From Bin80 sp965219915 (lineage in GTDB: Bacteria; Bacteroidota; Rhodothermia; Rhodothermales; Bin80), in the NCBI GenBank assembly GCA_965219915.1, contig OZ244794.1:1302001-1366000 (forward strand): a DNA stretch of 64,000 nt, given 5' to 3'. The notes below the pieces were generated by a model, which saw only the letters and a program-made list of their open reading frames with translations, searched no databases and was not told where the DNA came from. A program made the position numbers and the translations under genes. Of this stretch, positions 54,961 to 63,555 are shown piece by piece (position 1 is the first letter of the stretch; each line of letters starts with the position of its first letter).

Positions 54961-55927
54961 TCCAAAGAGAACCCAACCTGAAGGATTCCAAACTCCAATG
55001 CCCGACCAGTCCCCTGAAATGTCCAATGCCTACGAGATGCTTGATGAGCCGGCAGCCTATCCGCAGTGTAGCAGGTTAACTATGAGGGAAGCCAACTTAC
55101 AGGTCAGTCTTCTTGGCGATTACGGGAGGAGTTCAGGGGGACGTTTTAATGTAATTCCTTCGCAGAAGCAAAGCAGTAATTGACTTCTACCCACAACATT
55201 CGCGGTTGAATCCAGATTTAAGCACTCTTATTCTATTTTGACAGCTAGAATGGAATAAGGGGGAGTATTATTCCATTTTGTAGAACAAGAAACGAATTAG
55301 CAGAACTGGTTGGTAGCGACCGGGGCTCCGTTGGGGACAGAAATAAAATGGCGGTTGTTCTGTATTATCTGCGCGTTCAAAGTGCTTCACCGACGTTCTA
55401 AAAAGCGGTAGTATCCACATTCGTGAGCTTGCGTTCGGTGGGATTTGTGCCCATTAAAGTTCTGCGTCGGAGTGACCGATTAGGTGCTATTCAACTCGCG
55501 AAGAGGATTGCCAGATACCATTTAGAATTACGACATCTAATTGCAGTTGAGTGAGGGAAAATTCGAGATGCTCCACGAACTCGAAGAGCACTCAGCCTAT
55601 TAATCCTTTACACTCGAATGACAGTTTCTGGAGGAGGTGGCATTTGGTCGCAGTTGCGGGAATTCGCCATCGGTGAAACTGTGCTTCAAGTCATGTCCTT
55701 CGTTCTATCAATGCTCATGATCACTGTGAGTCGGGTATCATGTACTTGGAGATTGAGATCGAAATTACCACCTCGAGATCCATCTGGATACACAAACCGC
55801 AACATACCAAGAATACTAGGGTAAGTACCTCTCCGGGAGGGCAGGAGGGATTTTCTCCCCGACGCGAGCAATTTAACTGCTATCTTTCCCAGACGGTTGG
55901 TAGGGAAAAATTCTAGAGGATAAATCC
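54961..55927. other. Decayed 967 bp with an inverted repeat and a regulator fragment
   Basis: No intact gene was recognised. A perfect 10-bp inverted repeat, AATGGAATAA...TTATTCCATT, lies at 55249-55277 with a 9-nt spacer. A third related half-site, TTATTCTATTTTG, starts at 55229. Directly after it the frame to TAA 55399 reads CRTRNELAELVGSDRGSVGDRNK, which looks like a piece of a winged-helix or XRE-type DNA-binding domain without a proper start. Confidence 0.4.
55249..55277. promoter_or_regulatory. Perfect 10-bp inverted repeat, possible operator
   Basis: AATGGAATAA and TTATTCCATT are separated by 9 bases. Together with the direct half-site at 55229-55241 they give three related TTATTCYATTTTG-like elements in 50 bp. 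This is the pattern of a regulator binding site, next to a decayed helix-turn-helix fragment. Confidence 0.35.
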
Positions 55928-57076
55928 ATGGTTCGTGTTCAAGTACCCCCCGAGATGCTCAGTTGGGCTTGCAAGCGAGCTGGTCACGATGTGGAGTACT
56001 TCGCAAGGCGCATACCACAACTCACGTCGTGGATCCAACAAGAAAAGCAACCGACGCTAAACCAACTGGAAAAGCTGGCTCGCGTTACCCATACGCCGTT
56101 CGGGTACCTTTTTCTGCCCGAACCTCCTGATGAGCCCCTTCCGGTTCCTGACTATCGAACTGTGTCAAGTACCTCGCGGCACAGACCTAGTCCCAACCTG
56201 CTCGCAACGATCTACGCAATGCAACGCCGACAGGATTGGTTGCGAGAATCTCTAATAGAAGACGGCATCAAACCTTTGGATTTCGCGGCAAATGCCCGTT
56301 TATCCGATGCACCGGAAGCTGTGGGTCACGAGATGCGAAATGCACTTGGCCTAGGTGATGGGTGGGCGGCAAAAGTCCGAACTTGGCAGAGTGCCGTAAG
56401 TGAATTGCGTCAATTGATTGAGGGGCATGGCGTGATGGCCGTAATCAACGGAGTGGTGGGAAATAACACCCACCGTAAATTGAACGTCGAGGAGTTTCGA
56501 GGCTTCGCGCTTACCGATCCGTATGCACCACTCATTTTCGTAAATGGCGCTGATGCAAAGTCAGCTCAGATGTTCACGCTTGTTCACGAGTTGGCACATA
56601 TCTGGCTGGGCAACGGTGGGCTTTCTGGCTTCAAGAACATTCAACCCGGCGGGGCCGATGTGGAGATCTGGTGTAACCGAGCGGCATCGGAATTCTTGGT
56701 GCCGGCAAGAGAATTCAGCGCATCATGGGAGCAAATTAGAAGAGAGCAAAGACCTTTTGAAAAAATGGCCAGAACTTTCAAAGTGAGCCCCATAGTCGCT
56801 GCCCGCAGAGCTCTTGACCTGGAGTATATCGAACTTAGGACCTTCCTCAGTTTCTATGAGGATTACACTGCACGGGAGTATTCCCCCACTAGTAAATCAA
56901 GCGGCGGAAATTTTTACAATAATCAAAACACGCGAGTCGGCAAGCTGTTTGCGACTCGGGTGCTGCGTGCAGCAAAAGAGGGCCGTATCTCGTTCAAGGA
57001 AGCCTGTAGTCTGACAGGGATGCGTGACGGATCATTGCAGAAGTACGCCAAGTTACTGGAGGGGGGTAGTTCATGA
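55928..57076 (+). CDS. ImmA/IrrE-type metallopeptidase with helix-turn-helix domain
   Basis: The 382-residue protein combines an N-terminal XRE-like domain (about 8-60: MLSWACKRAGHDVEYFARR, PTLNQLEKLARVTHTPFGYLFLPE) with a COG2856 zinc peptidase domain. The motif HELAHIWLG gives zinc ligands His220 and His224 and the catalytic Glu221. NRAASEFLVPAREF supplies the third ligand. In this family the protein is the regulator or antitoxin of a DUF4411 toxin, encoded directly after it. Here the start of that gene overlaps this stop (ATGATG), but the toxin frame is broken. The product itself looks intact. Confidence 0.88.
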   Translation: MVRVQVPPEMLSWACKRAGHDVEYFARRIPQLTSWIQQEKQPTLNQLEKLARVTHTPFGYLFLPEPPDEPLPVPDYRTVSSTSRHRPSPNLLATIYAMQRRQDWLRESLIEDGIKPLDFAANARLSDAPEAVGHEMRNALGLGDGWAAKVRTWQSAVSELRQLIEGHGVMAVINGVVGNNTHRKLNVEEFRGFALTDPYAPLIFVNGADAKSAQMFTLVHELAHIWLGNGGLSGFKNIQPGGADVEIWCNRAASEFLVPAREFSASWEQIRREQRPFEKMARTFKVSPIVAARRALDLEYIELRTFLSFYEDYTAREYSPTSKSSGGNFYNNQNTRVGKLFATRVLRAAKEGRISFKEACSLTGMRDGSLQKYAKLLEGGSS

Positions 57077-57600
57077 TGGCAGACGGCATCTATCTGCTTG
57101 ATTCAGATGTGTTCATGGCGGCAAAGAATCTATACTATTCTTTTGATATCTGCCCTGGCTTTTGGAAGAGCATTGTTCATCATCACCGGAAGGGGGACGT
57201 TTTTAGCATCGACAGGATTCGTCAAGAAATCTTTGCCGGCGACGATACGTAAGAGCTCGTCAAATGGGTGAAGAATGAAATTCCAAAAGAATTCTTCCAT
57301 TCTACGAAGACCGATCAGGTAGTCACTGCTTACAGAGAAATCATGTCGTGGGTACAACAAAATTCGCAATACTTCACCCACGCAAAAGAGGATTTCGCAA
57401 TCGGTGCAGACGGCTGGCTCGTCGCCTTTGCACGTGTTGAAGCTGTAACCGTGATCACCAACGAGGAATCTGCGCCGGATTCCAAGAGAAGCATCAAGCT
57501 GCCCGACGTTTGCAATCGTTTCGAATTACAATGTGAAAACACATTCACCATGCTTCGGGCCCTGAACATCCAGTTCAATTGGGTAGAATCCGGCGGATGA
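57073..57600 (+). pseudogene. DUF4411 (PIN-like) toxin, interrupted by a nonsense codon
   Basis: The frame reads MMADGIYLLDSDVFMAAKN, with the N-terminal PIN aspartate, then FDICPGFWKSI and FSIDRIRQEIFAGDDT. A TAA stop at 57250 interrupts it. The same frame continues without shift as ELVKWVKNEIPKEFF, then ADGWLVAFARVEAVTVITNEE, the remaining acidic part of the active site, to TGA at 57598. All 175 codons are otherwise as in DUF4411 proteins. The ATG at 57268 could give a 110-residue C-terminal piece. A sequencing error is possible; otherwise the toxin is lost and the regulator kept. Confidence 0.8.
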
Positions 57601-57832
57601 TCTTCTGTATCAGTGACTGTCAACCCGCCCAACTTTGTATTATTGTCTCAATTACGTCTTGAAATACAAACCCGGTAGGTGACTTTTTCTATCTTTGCAA
57701 AGTTGATTTTCTAGGCTAACCTATCGCAAAAAACCATCATTCGGAGGCACATATGGTTGGCTGCCAGATGGCGGATATCAGAATTTTTCACATTTAGTAA
57801 AATGAATTTGTGACTGATTATGCCCTTGGATT

Positions 57833-59770
57833 CTACAAACGAGAAATAAATTCTACGCCGTTCTCTGGGATGTATGGGGAGCCTCGAAGAAATTGGGTGA
57901 GATTCCTGCTAGGATCTCCGCTATTTCTGCCAGTGTGCCTCTGCGGTCCTGTTCTCCGTTCACAATACGTAATAAATAGAATATGTTTGGCTCGGGTCAA
58001 CGAAACATACAGGAGACGACGTTCATCGTCTATGCCACTTCCCAGATTACGACCTGGTATCAACTGGTCTTCTGCGGCAGCCACAATGACAGCCTCAGCA
58101 GTAAGCCCTTTTGCCTGATGCATCGTAAGAATATTCACTCGTCCTTCTTCAATTTGTTGTTCATATTCCTCCGGACCTACCTCTATCGCTCGGATGAGCT
58201 CAGTAATGGAGCTGGCGTCAGTAACTCCTGTAGCTTGATCAATTGAACGTAGAATTTGTCTGCGTTCTTGTTCGTCCGAAACAATTGATTCAGCGACGGA
58301 TCCTATCTGTTGCATCAGTTGGTCACGGGTATCATAGTTCCCAGAGTCATCATTCGCAAACAGCTCATCGAGTTGACTCAATACTCTATCAATAGAATTT
58401 GAAAGACGATCCTGGAATTTCGGTTGTAGAATGCCCCTGTCACCAGATGCAGCGATTACGATCTGAGCAAAAGTCTGCCCGCGGTCGCGAGCGAGATCGT
58501 AGATGGAATTAATCGATTGTGTACCTACGCCTTTACACCAAATATCGAAAAGCGAACGCCATGCCAAGCTATCCTCTCTTGAAACTGAAAGCCTCAAAAA
58601 TGACAAAAACGATCTTCCATAACGCGTATCCAACCAGTCATTTGATCTCCCGATCGTAGTGGCTCCTATTTGATTCTGCTCAATTTGATCTTTGATCGAA
58701 CTAGAAAATTTTCCATCCCGGTCGGAACGAAGAAGGATTAGGATATTACTGGGTTCAAGTCCACGCTTCGTCACTAGGTTTTTGCATATATCTGCAATGC
58801 CTCGAGCTTCTCTAGTTTGGTTACCAAACCGGAGGATCTTCACCTCTCCTTTACTGCTATCAGGATTAGCCCGAATCGTCTTTTCAATGCGTCGATGATC
58901 TTGTGTGGCTACAAAAAGGCCCAATCCAAGAATGTCATGATCACAACGCATACAAGTTTTGAGTTCAAGTTCTACTGCATCAGGATAATCGTTGCTAAAC
59001 TTTCGAATTCCGTCTGGATGAGCTTTTCGAAAACCATAGATACTCTGGTCATCATCCCCAACCACAAATAATTCTGAATCATCGCGAGGTACAATTGATT
59101 TGATCACCTCAAGATCACAATGATTCAGATCCTGATATTCGTCTACCAGAAAGTGCTTAATGCTACTAGCAAGTTTGAAATTCCCATGTTGCTCAAGTGC
59201 TTTCTTCAATTGGTATACAAGCTCTGACCTTAGTGTGTACCCGTATATAATTCGGTGTTCAAGCCATGCGCCAAGAAACCCCGATTCAGGGAAATTATCT
59301 TCCCAACCTTCCTCATCAGCATCTAGACTCTGCCAATCTGCAGATAGTCTATGAAATAACCTACGGGCATCTTCAATACGACCTAAAACTAGAATAGCTT
59401 TCATGTCCTCAAAAACTATGCGACGTTCTTCAAAGTCGTCAGCAATTCGAAGTGGTATTGGTAAAGATTCGATAACGGATCTGTTGTGGAGCAGTTGCTT
59501 CAGAGCAAATGAATGAAGTGTAGAGATGTGGGGACAACTATCCCTACCAAGCATATTTTCCACACGCTGGCGAAGCTCTTGTGCTGCTGCTCGCGTGAAA
59601 GTGATGGCATGAATATGTTCAGGTGGAACATTTTTTTCTCGAATTAAATAGTGGATACGGTGCGTTAGCGTGAGAGTCTTGCCAGTACCTGGGCCAGCTA
59701 ACAACCTCGCATGAGAGCCAATATGTGTAGCGGCGGCTTTTTGGTCTTCAAGTAAACTATAATTCGACAT
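57833..59770 (-). CDS. UvrD/Rep-like superfamily 1 DNA helicase
   Basis: The 645-residue protein is a 3'-5' DNA helicase. Motifs in order are Q-motif region LLEDQKAAATHIG, Walker A LLAGPGTGKTLTLT (25-32 for the P-loop), Walker B VDEYQDLNHCDLEVI, motif III VVGDDDQSIYGFRKA, motif V VNILTMHQAKGLTAEAVIV and motif VI RRLLYVSLTRAKHILF. Start ATG 59770 (MSNYSLLEDQ) was chosen over a longer frame to 59821. It is smaller than UvrD (about 720), and its single-gene position in a mobile region suggests a cargo helicase, possibly a defence gene that has lost its partner. Confidence 0.87.
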   Translation of the reverse strand: MSNYSLLEDQKAAATHIGSHARLLAGPGTGKTLTLTHRIHYLIREKNVPPEHIHAITFTRAAAQELRQRVENMLGRDSCPHISTLHSFALKQLLHNRSVIESLPIPLRIADDFEERRIVFEDMKAILVLGRIEDARRLFHRLSADWQSLDADEEGWEDNFPESGFLGAWLEHRIIYGYTLRSELVYQLKKALEQHGNFKLASSIKHFLVDEYQDLNHCDLEVIKSIVPRDDSELFVVGDDDQSIYGFRKAHPDGIRKFSNDYPDAVELELKTCMRCDHDILGLGLFVATQDHRRIEKTIRANPDSSKGEVKILRFGNQTREARGIADICKNLVTKRGLEPSNILILLRSDRDGKFSSSIKDQIEQNQIGATTIGRSNDWLDTRYGRSFLSFLRLSVSREDSLAWRSLFDIWCKGVGTQSINSIYDLARDRGQTFAQIVIAASGDRGILQPKFQDRLSNSIDRVLSQLDELFANDDSGNYDTRDQLMQQIGSVAESIVSDEQERRQILRSIDQATGVTDASSITELIRAIEVGPEEYEQQIEEGRVNILTMHQAKGLTAEAVIVAAAEDQLIPGRNLGSGIDDERRLLYVSLTRAKHILFITYCERRTGPQRHTGRNSGDPSRNLTQFLRGSPYIPENGVEFISRL

Positions 59771-59804
59771 TATAGAGATTGAGAAGTCATGTGTAGAGGC
59801 GAAA

Positions 59805-59984
59805 ATGGAGGAGGCATGCAAGAACGAGACGGACTTCTGTTCTCACATAGCTTTTCCTCTTGAAACCCCGGATGTAGGGTTTGAAAAAGTTTTTCGTGAT
59901 GATCGGACGACTAACGGACTATGGCAGTTTTTGGTCAGAAGCGAAGAAAATGGGATTTCTAAGAGTCCGCACCAAGCTGAATGA
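59805..59984 (+). CDS. Short divergent ORF, 59 aa, unrecognised
   Basis: The frame from ATG 59805 reads MEEACKNETDFCSHIAF, then FEKVFRDDRTTNGLWQFL and ends at TGA 59982. It is divergent from the helicase with 34 bp between starts. The regular polar-aromatic composition looks protein-like, but I know no relative and it may be a fragment. Confidence 0.3.
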   Translation: MEEACKNETDFCSHIAFPLETPDVGFEKVFRDDRTTNGLWQFLVRSEENGISKSPHQAE

Positions 59985-60037
59985 GATCAACTTGACACTA
60001 TTCACTACTCCGCTGCGGTCCAACGTTCGGCGTTTCC

Positions 60038-60307
60038 TCAGCAAGAGGGCAGTTCATCCAGGTTATTCTTGACAGTACCGTCTTTGTCGGTTCTGAGGTA
60101 CTCCCCGTTGGGACCATTGACGACGCGGATATCTGTTGAAAACTGCCTGGTTCCGTTATCCCAGACTACATAATATCGGTGCAACCCTAACTTGATGTCA
60201 CGAATTACTTCGGCCTTGGGTATTGGAGACCAATTTTGGTAATGGATGCAGAGTGCTATAATATCTCCTCCAAGATTCTTTCGGGTGGCGGTAACCTGTC
60301 TTTGCAT
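60038..60307 (-). CDS. DUF3892 family protein
   Basis: The 89-residue protein begins MQRQVTATRKNLGGDIIALC. It contains GLHRYYVVWDNGTRQFSTDIRVV, and its end GPNGEYLRTDKDGTVKNNLDELPSC matches DUF3892, including the final LP-x-C. Family members are about 80-100 residues, soluble and of unknown function, often carried on mobile DNA. The start is ATG 60307. It stands alone on its strand downstream of the divergent helicase region. Confidence 0.75.
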   Translation of the reverse strand: MQRQVTATRKNLGGDIIALCIHYQNWSPIPKAEVIRDIKLGLHRYYVVWDNGTRQFSTDIRVVNGPNGEYLRTDKDGTVKNNLDELPSC

Positions 60308-61350
60308 ATTATACTTTGGATTGATTGAGTTTGAGAGAAAATGTGAGTAGCACCTATTGGCTGAAGGACAGTCTAATTATCAAATCAACTAGAGACAAAC
60401 CATCGTCATGACCGCCCCCGTGCCACGGGCTACCTTGCACAAGTGCAAGGAGTGTACCAACTTGATAAAATCCTCATGATATATTCCATTGGTGCAATTT
60501 TGACTGACAAACTGGCAGTATTTGTCATTTTGACACTCAATGTAATCGGAACCCCTGCTGCTAGTGATCTGTCACTGTGCATTTCATATCTGTTCGAATC
60601 GTTCTTGTAGCATAACTTAATCTCTTGTCCCAACTTCCAGACCATCAGGTGGGCCGGGGGAATTTCACCCCGATGCCCTCACGGGTCTATTGGTCTAATG
60701 AATAACAGGGCGCGAGCTTTCCATTCACCGTACTCATTCATTGGACCCCCAGGCTTTTGCTTATGCTCAAAAAGACGCAGATCTCACGCCTTTTCAAAGC
60801 GAGACCTCCCAGTCTATGAGCCTCAATCTCAGCAATTATCCCCACTGACAAACGGCAAAATTGGTCTGCATAACCACCGGGGAAGTGTAGTTCACAACGA
60901 AAGGAGCAGCCTGCCCCAGACTCTCCGTGATAATGCTTGATAGTACCTGCCCGGAGACTTAATATTGTTTGGTAAAGGAAGCTGCCCTAGCCGGTTGGGT
61001 CTCCGGCTCCCTCCACCCATTTGAGATCGATCTGGTCGTCTGTAATACTCAAGGTGATATACGTACCAATCGCAGCAGCAATGGGATTACCAATACGGAT
61101 ACCATCAACCTCTGCTGGTTGCTTTGATTGAGCGAATTAACGCCGGTTGATCACACCGATTAATCAACCTCGCCTCCTCTCTGGAAGCGTATCCCGACGA
61201 GTCTGCGGCGGGATCCACCTATTTGTTTCGGTTCTGCAACGATAGAATGAAATACCACCTACGCAGGCAATCTTTGTCAGAACCGTTTAGAGCCACCTGT
61301 TACCTGCAAGTATTCGGGAGGTACACTGCATCGGAAATACGACCAAATGT
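60308..61350. other. Gene-poor 1043 bp upstream of the exported-protein cluster
   Basis: No intact gene was recognised. On the minus strand around 61000-61130 an open piece reads DGIRIGNPIAAAIGTY and ends WVEGAGDPTG-stop without a start codon, so it may be the end of a decayed gene. The promoter of the 61351 gene should lie in the last 200 bp. Confidence 0.35.
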
Positions 61351-61857
61351 ATGCAGACCAAATACCTCTATTATGGTGCAGGCACACTGGCATTGGCGGC
61401 GATTCTTGTTTTCTGGGTGCGCTCAACGAAGCCATTATCTGGGGAACTCTATCGACGGGCCGCACACGATTCGTCAATGGTGGCTCGGGTGATCCTGAGT
61501 GACAGCGCCTCCAGTCCGCTCGCACGGCGGTTGGTGACAGATCTACTGATGCGGGAGCTGCTTGTCCGCATAGATCGGATTGACCGATGTAAAGCAGTCA
61601 TGGAGTACTATGATGCCGTGAATCGGCGCCTCCAAGTCAGCACTGATCTGCTTGAACAGGCCTTTCTGGCGGCAAGACCCGTGCAGCTCTATAGTGACGA
61701 CGAGGCACGCTGTTTTGCGTATTCGATCACATATCGCATTCCGCTACCTGAGCCGATGACTTATCGTCAGCAGGTACTCACCAAGGTGCCACTCCAGCTG
61801 ACGATCATCCACCCGATGAGAGACTTCAAATACTTCAAACGTGAGCGCCATGATTAG
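61351..61857 (+). CDS. Membrane-anchored protein of unknown function
   Basis: The 168 residues have one N-terminal membrane helix (LYYGAGTLALAAILVFWV, about 6-23) and a soluble exported domain. ELLVRIDRIDRCKAVMEYYD and EARCFAYSITYRIPLPEP are its most ordered parts. It resembles VirB8-like or TrbK-like anchors in topology only. It opens a run of five genes with overlaps or short gaps (the next start is 7 bp inside its stop). No family was recognised. Confidence 0.6.
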   Translation: MQTKYLYYGAGTLALAAILVFWVRSTKPLSGELYRRAAHDSSMVARVILSDSASSPLARRLVTDLLMRELLVRIDRIDRCKAVMEYYDAVNRRLQVSTDLLEQAFLAARPVQLYSDDEARCFAYSITYRIPLPEPMTYRQQVLTKVPLQLTIIHPMRDFKYFKRERHD

Positions 61858-62518
61858 AACACTGGCAGGAACCCTATTTGTACTCTTGTGCACTCGGACT
61901 GCGGATGCACAAGAGTTTGATCAACTAACGCGGCCCTTGGCTACGCTGTCAGACAGCATACAGATCAGAGCATTACTGGACGGACTCCTGATCCCAGCTA
62001 TCGGAAGGGTTGATCGTGTGGATGTTATTGATGTGACGGCCAATGGGTTTGGCCCCGATGATCTGGTTCTGCTATATCCGTCAATGGAGACCTATGAGGT
62101 GGGCAGTGATGTGCCGCGCCTCCTACAGGAATCCATGAAATCATGGGAGATAGCCGCGGATTACCGACTCGACGCGACACGGGAGGAGAGCATGCGGATT
62201 GCCCCCGATGCGCATAATCGCCAGGATGCACGGGCTGCGCTCACCGGCGATGTTCTTGGTGCTGTTTCCCGCTACTACGAGGGGGACGAATTTGATCTGC
62301 GCATGTCTCAGGATACAGCTGGGGTTCGCTTGGAAATCTGGAATTACGATCCAGCGTCGTTACGCTACCGCTTGCCTCTGCAGCCTCTCGCCAGGGATAC
62401 CCTCTGGCAGGCATTCCGGTTCGCCGCGCCCACGGTCGTTATGGCCTTCAAGGACGCTTCTGACTGTGTGCAGACCTATGCGGGGCAGGGCCGCATCCAT
62501 ACACGCCCATGCGAATGA
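61850..62518 (+). CDS. Exported protein of unknown function in the pilin-like cluster
   Basis: The product is 222 residues from the ATG at 61850, with a GTG three codons earlier. A signal peptide (MIRTLAGTLFVLLCTRTADA) is followed by a soluble domain with many short strands and one predicted disulfide late in the protein (Cys in DASDCVQTY and the final RPCE). It overlaps the genes on both sides, by 8 and 10 bp. It may be a chaperone or assembly factor for the following subunits, by position only. Confidence 0.6.
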   Translation: MIRTLAGTLFVLLCTRTADAQEFDQLTRPLATLSDSIQIRALLDGLLIPAIGRVDRVDVIDVTANGFGPDDLVLLYPSMETYEVGSDVPRLLQESMKSWEIAADYRLDATREESMRIAPDAHNRQDARAALTGDVLGAVSRYYEGDEFDLRMSQDTAGVRLEIWNYDPASLRYRLPLQPLARDTLWQAFRFAAPTVVMAFKDASDCVQTYAGQGRIHTRPCE

Positions 62519-63006
62519 GTGCGGTTCTCATCGCGATAATGGTGACGCATGGCGTCCATGCACAGGCTGTGGATACCAAAGTGTGGCTTGCAATAAAGGC
62601 TCCGGAAGCGACCTGCTCGCTCGCTCTTAGGCAGGATGTCAATTTTGGGGCCATCAAGGGTGGAGAGCAGTCTGTCAGTCTGCCGCCAAGTGCGCCCGGC
62701 AATCGCGGGCGGGTACCTGGATGGTTTGTAGTGACCGGTCAGCACGCCTCGGGCTACATGATCAGTATTGACTTTCCAAAGCATGTTACCGGCCCGGGAG
62801 TGCCGCTCCCTTATGAGGGTCAGTGGGCACAGGCCGATACAGCCACCGAACCCTTTGAATATGTACCGGGGCCGATCTGGCGCGCATCAGCTGAGTCCAG
62901 TTTCGAACGACACTTCCGTGTGGGAGGTCATATCCGGGGCCTATCGGAAAGTACCAGACCAGGCCTGTATTCCGGGCAAATCTCTATCACTACGACCTGC
63001 AATTAA
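62509..63006 (+). CDS. DUF4402/pilin-like exported protein, copy 1
   Basis: The product is 165 residues with a signal peptide (MRMSAVLIAIMVTHGVHAQ). The mature part has a cysteine at about 36 (EATCSLALRQDVNFGAI) and a last-but-one cysteine (ITTTCN). Between them strands end in YSGQISI. This is the layout of DUF4402 and spore-coat-U-type subunits, in which the two cysteines form a disulfide in an Ig-like fold open for strand donation. Two similar genes follow. Confidence 0.6.
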   Translation: MRMSAVLIAIMVTHGVHAQAVDTKVWLAIKAPEATCSLALRQDVNFGAIKGGEQSVSLPPSAPGNRGRVPGWFVVTGQHASGYMISIDFPKHVTGPGVPLPYEGQWAQADTATEPFEYVPGPIWRASAESSFERHFRVGGHIRGLSESTRPGLYSGQISITTTCN

Positions 63007-63015
63007 CAACACCAA

Positions 63016-63555
63016 ATGAAATCTCCAATCACGCTTTTTTTGTTAGCCCTCTGGTGGGCAATGCCCACACTTGGGCAGGTGACCGTACCGGTCTCCATTA
63101 CGCTTTCAGCCCCGTCACCGACGTGCAGTTTTTCTCGGGATGCATCGCTGAGTTTTGGTACTGTGGAAAAACCAGGTACGGGTAGCGGTTCCGTTGGGAT
63201 CAACGCGCAGACTGGCTCAAGGAGCAGTACGCTGACGGTCACCGGCAGCAGCTCAGTAGGTCAGGCACGCTTGACAGGGCAGAATGTAGCTACCTATACC
63301 GTCTCGAGGACATTTCCCTCGACACTGTCAAAGGGCAACGATGATTTAAGCTACAGTGGCACATGGGCACAATCTACGAGCTCAAATAGCGGCTACTCGT
63401 CAATTAGTGGCACTTCTTACAACGGTACGGCTAGTGGGGCGGGCACATCTTTCACACGCTACTTCAGGTTTGGAGGCACGGTGAGTGGCATTGATCTCAG
63501 CGATGGTGACGGAACCTATACCGGGACCATCACTGCAAGTGCTTCCTGTAATTGA
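63016..63555 (+). CDS. DUF4402/pilin-like exported protein, copy 2
   Basis: The product is 179 residues, with a signal peptide (MKSPITLFLLALWWAMPTLG). The mature part begins with alternating strands (VTVPVSITLSA) and a cysteine in PTCSFSRDASLSFGTV. A low-complexity Ser/Thr/Gly-rich middle (about 60-150) follows, ending TGTITASASCN. The cysteine pair, the FGTV motif and the closing CN match copy 1. The Ser/Gly richness is typical of extracellular fibres. It starts 9 bp after copy 1 and its stop overlaps the next start by one base. Confidence 0.62.
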   Translation: MKSPITLFLLALWWAMPTLGQVTVPVSITLSAPSPTCSFSRDASLSFGTVEKPGTGSGSVGINAQTGSRSSTLTVTGSSSVGQARLTGQNVATYTVSRTFPSTLSKGNDDLSYSGTWAQSTSSNSGYSSISGTSYNGTASGAGTSFTRYFRFGGTVSGIDLSDGDGTYTGTITASASCN

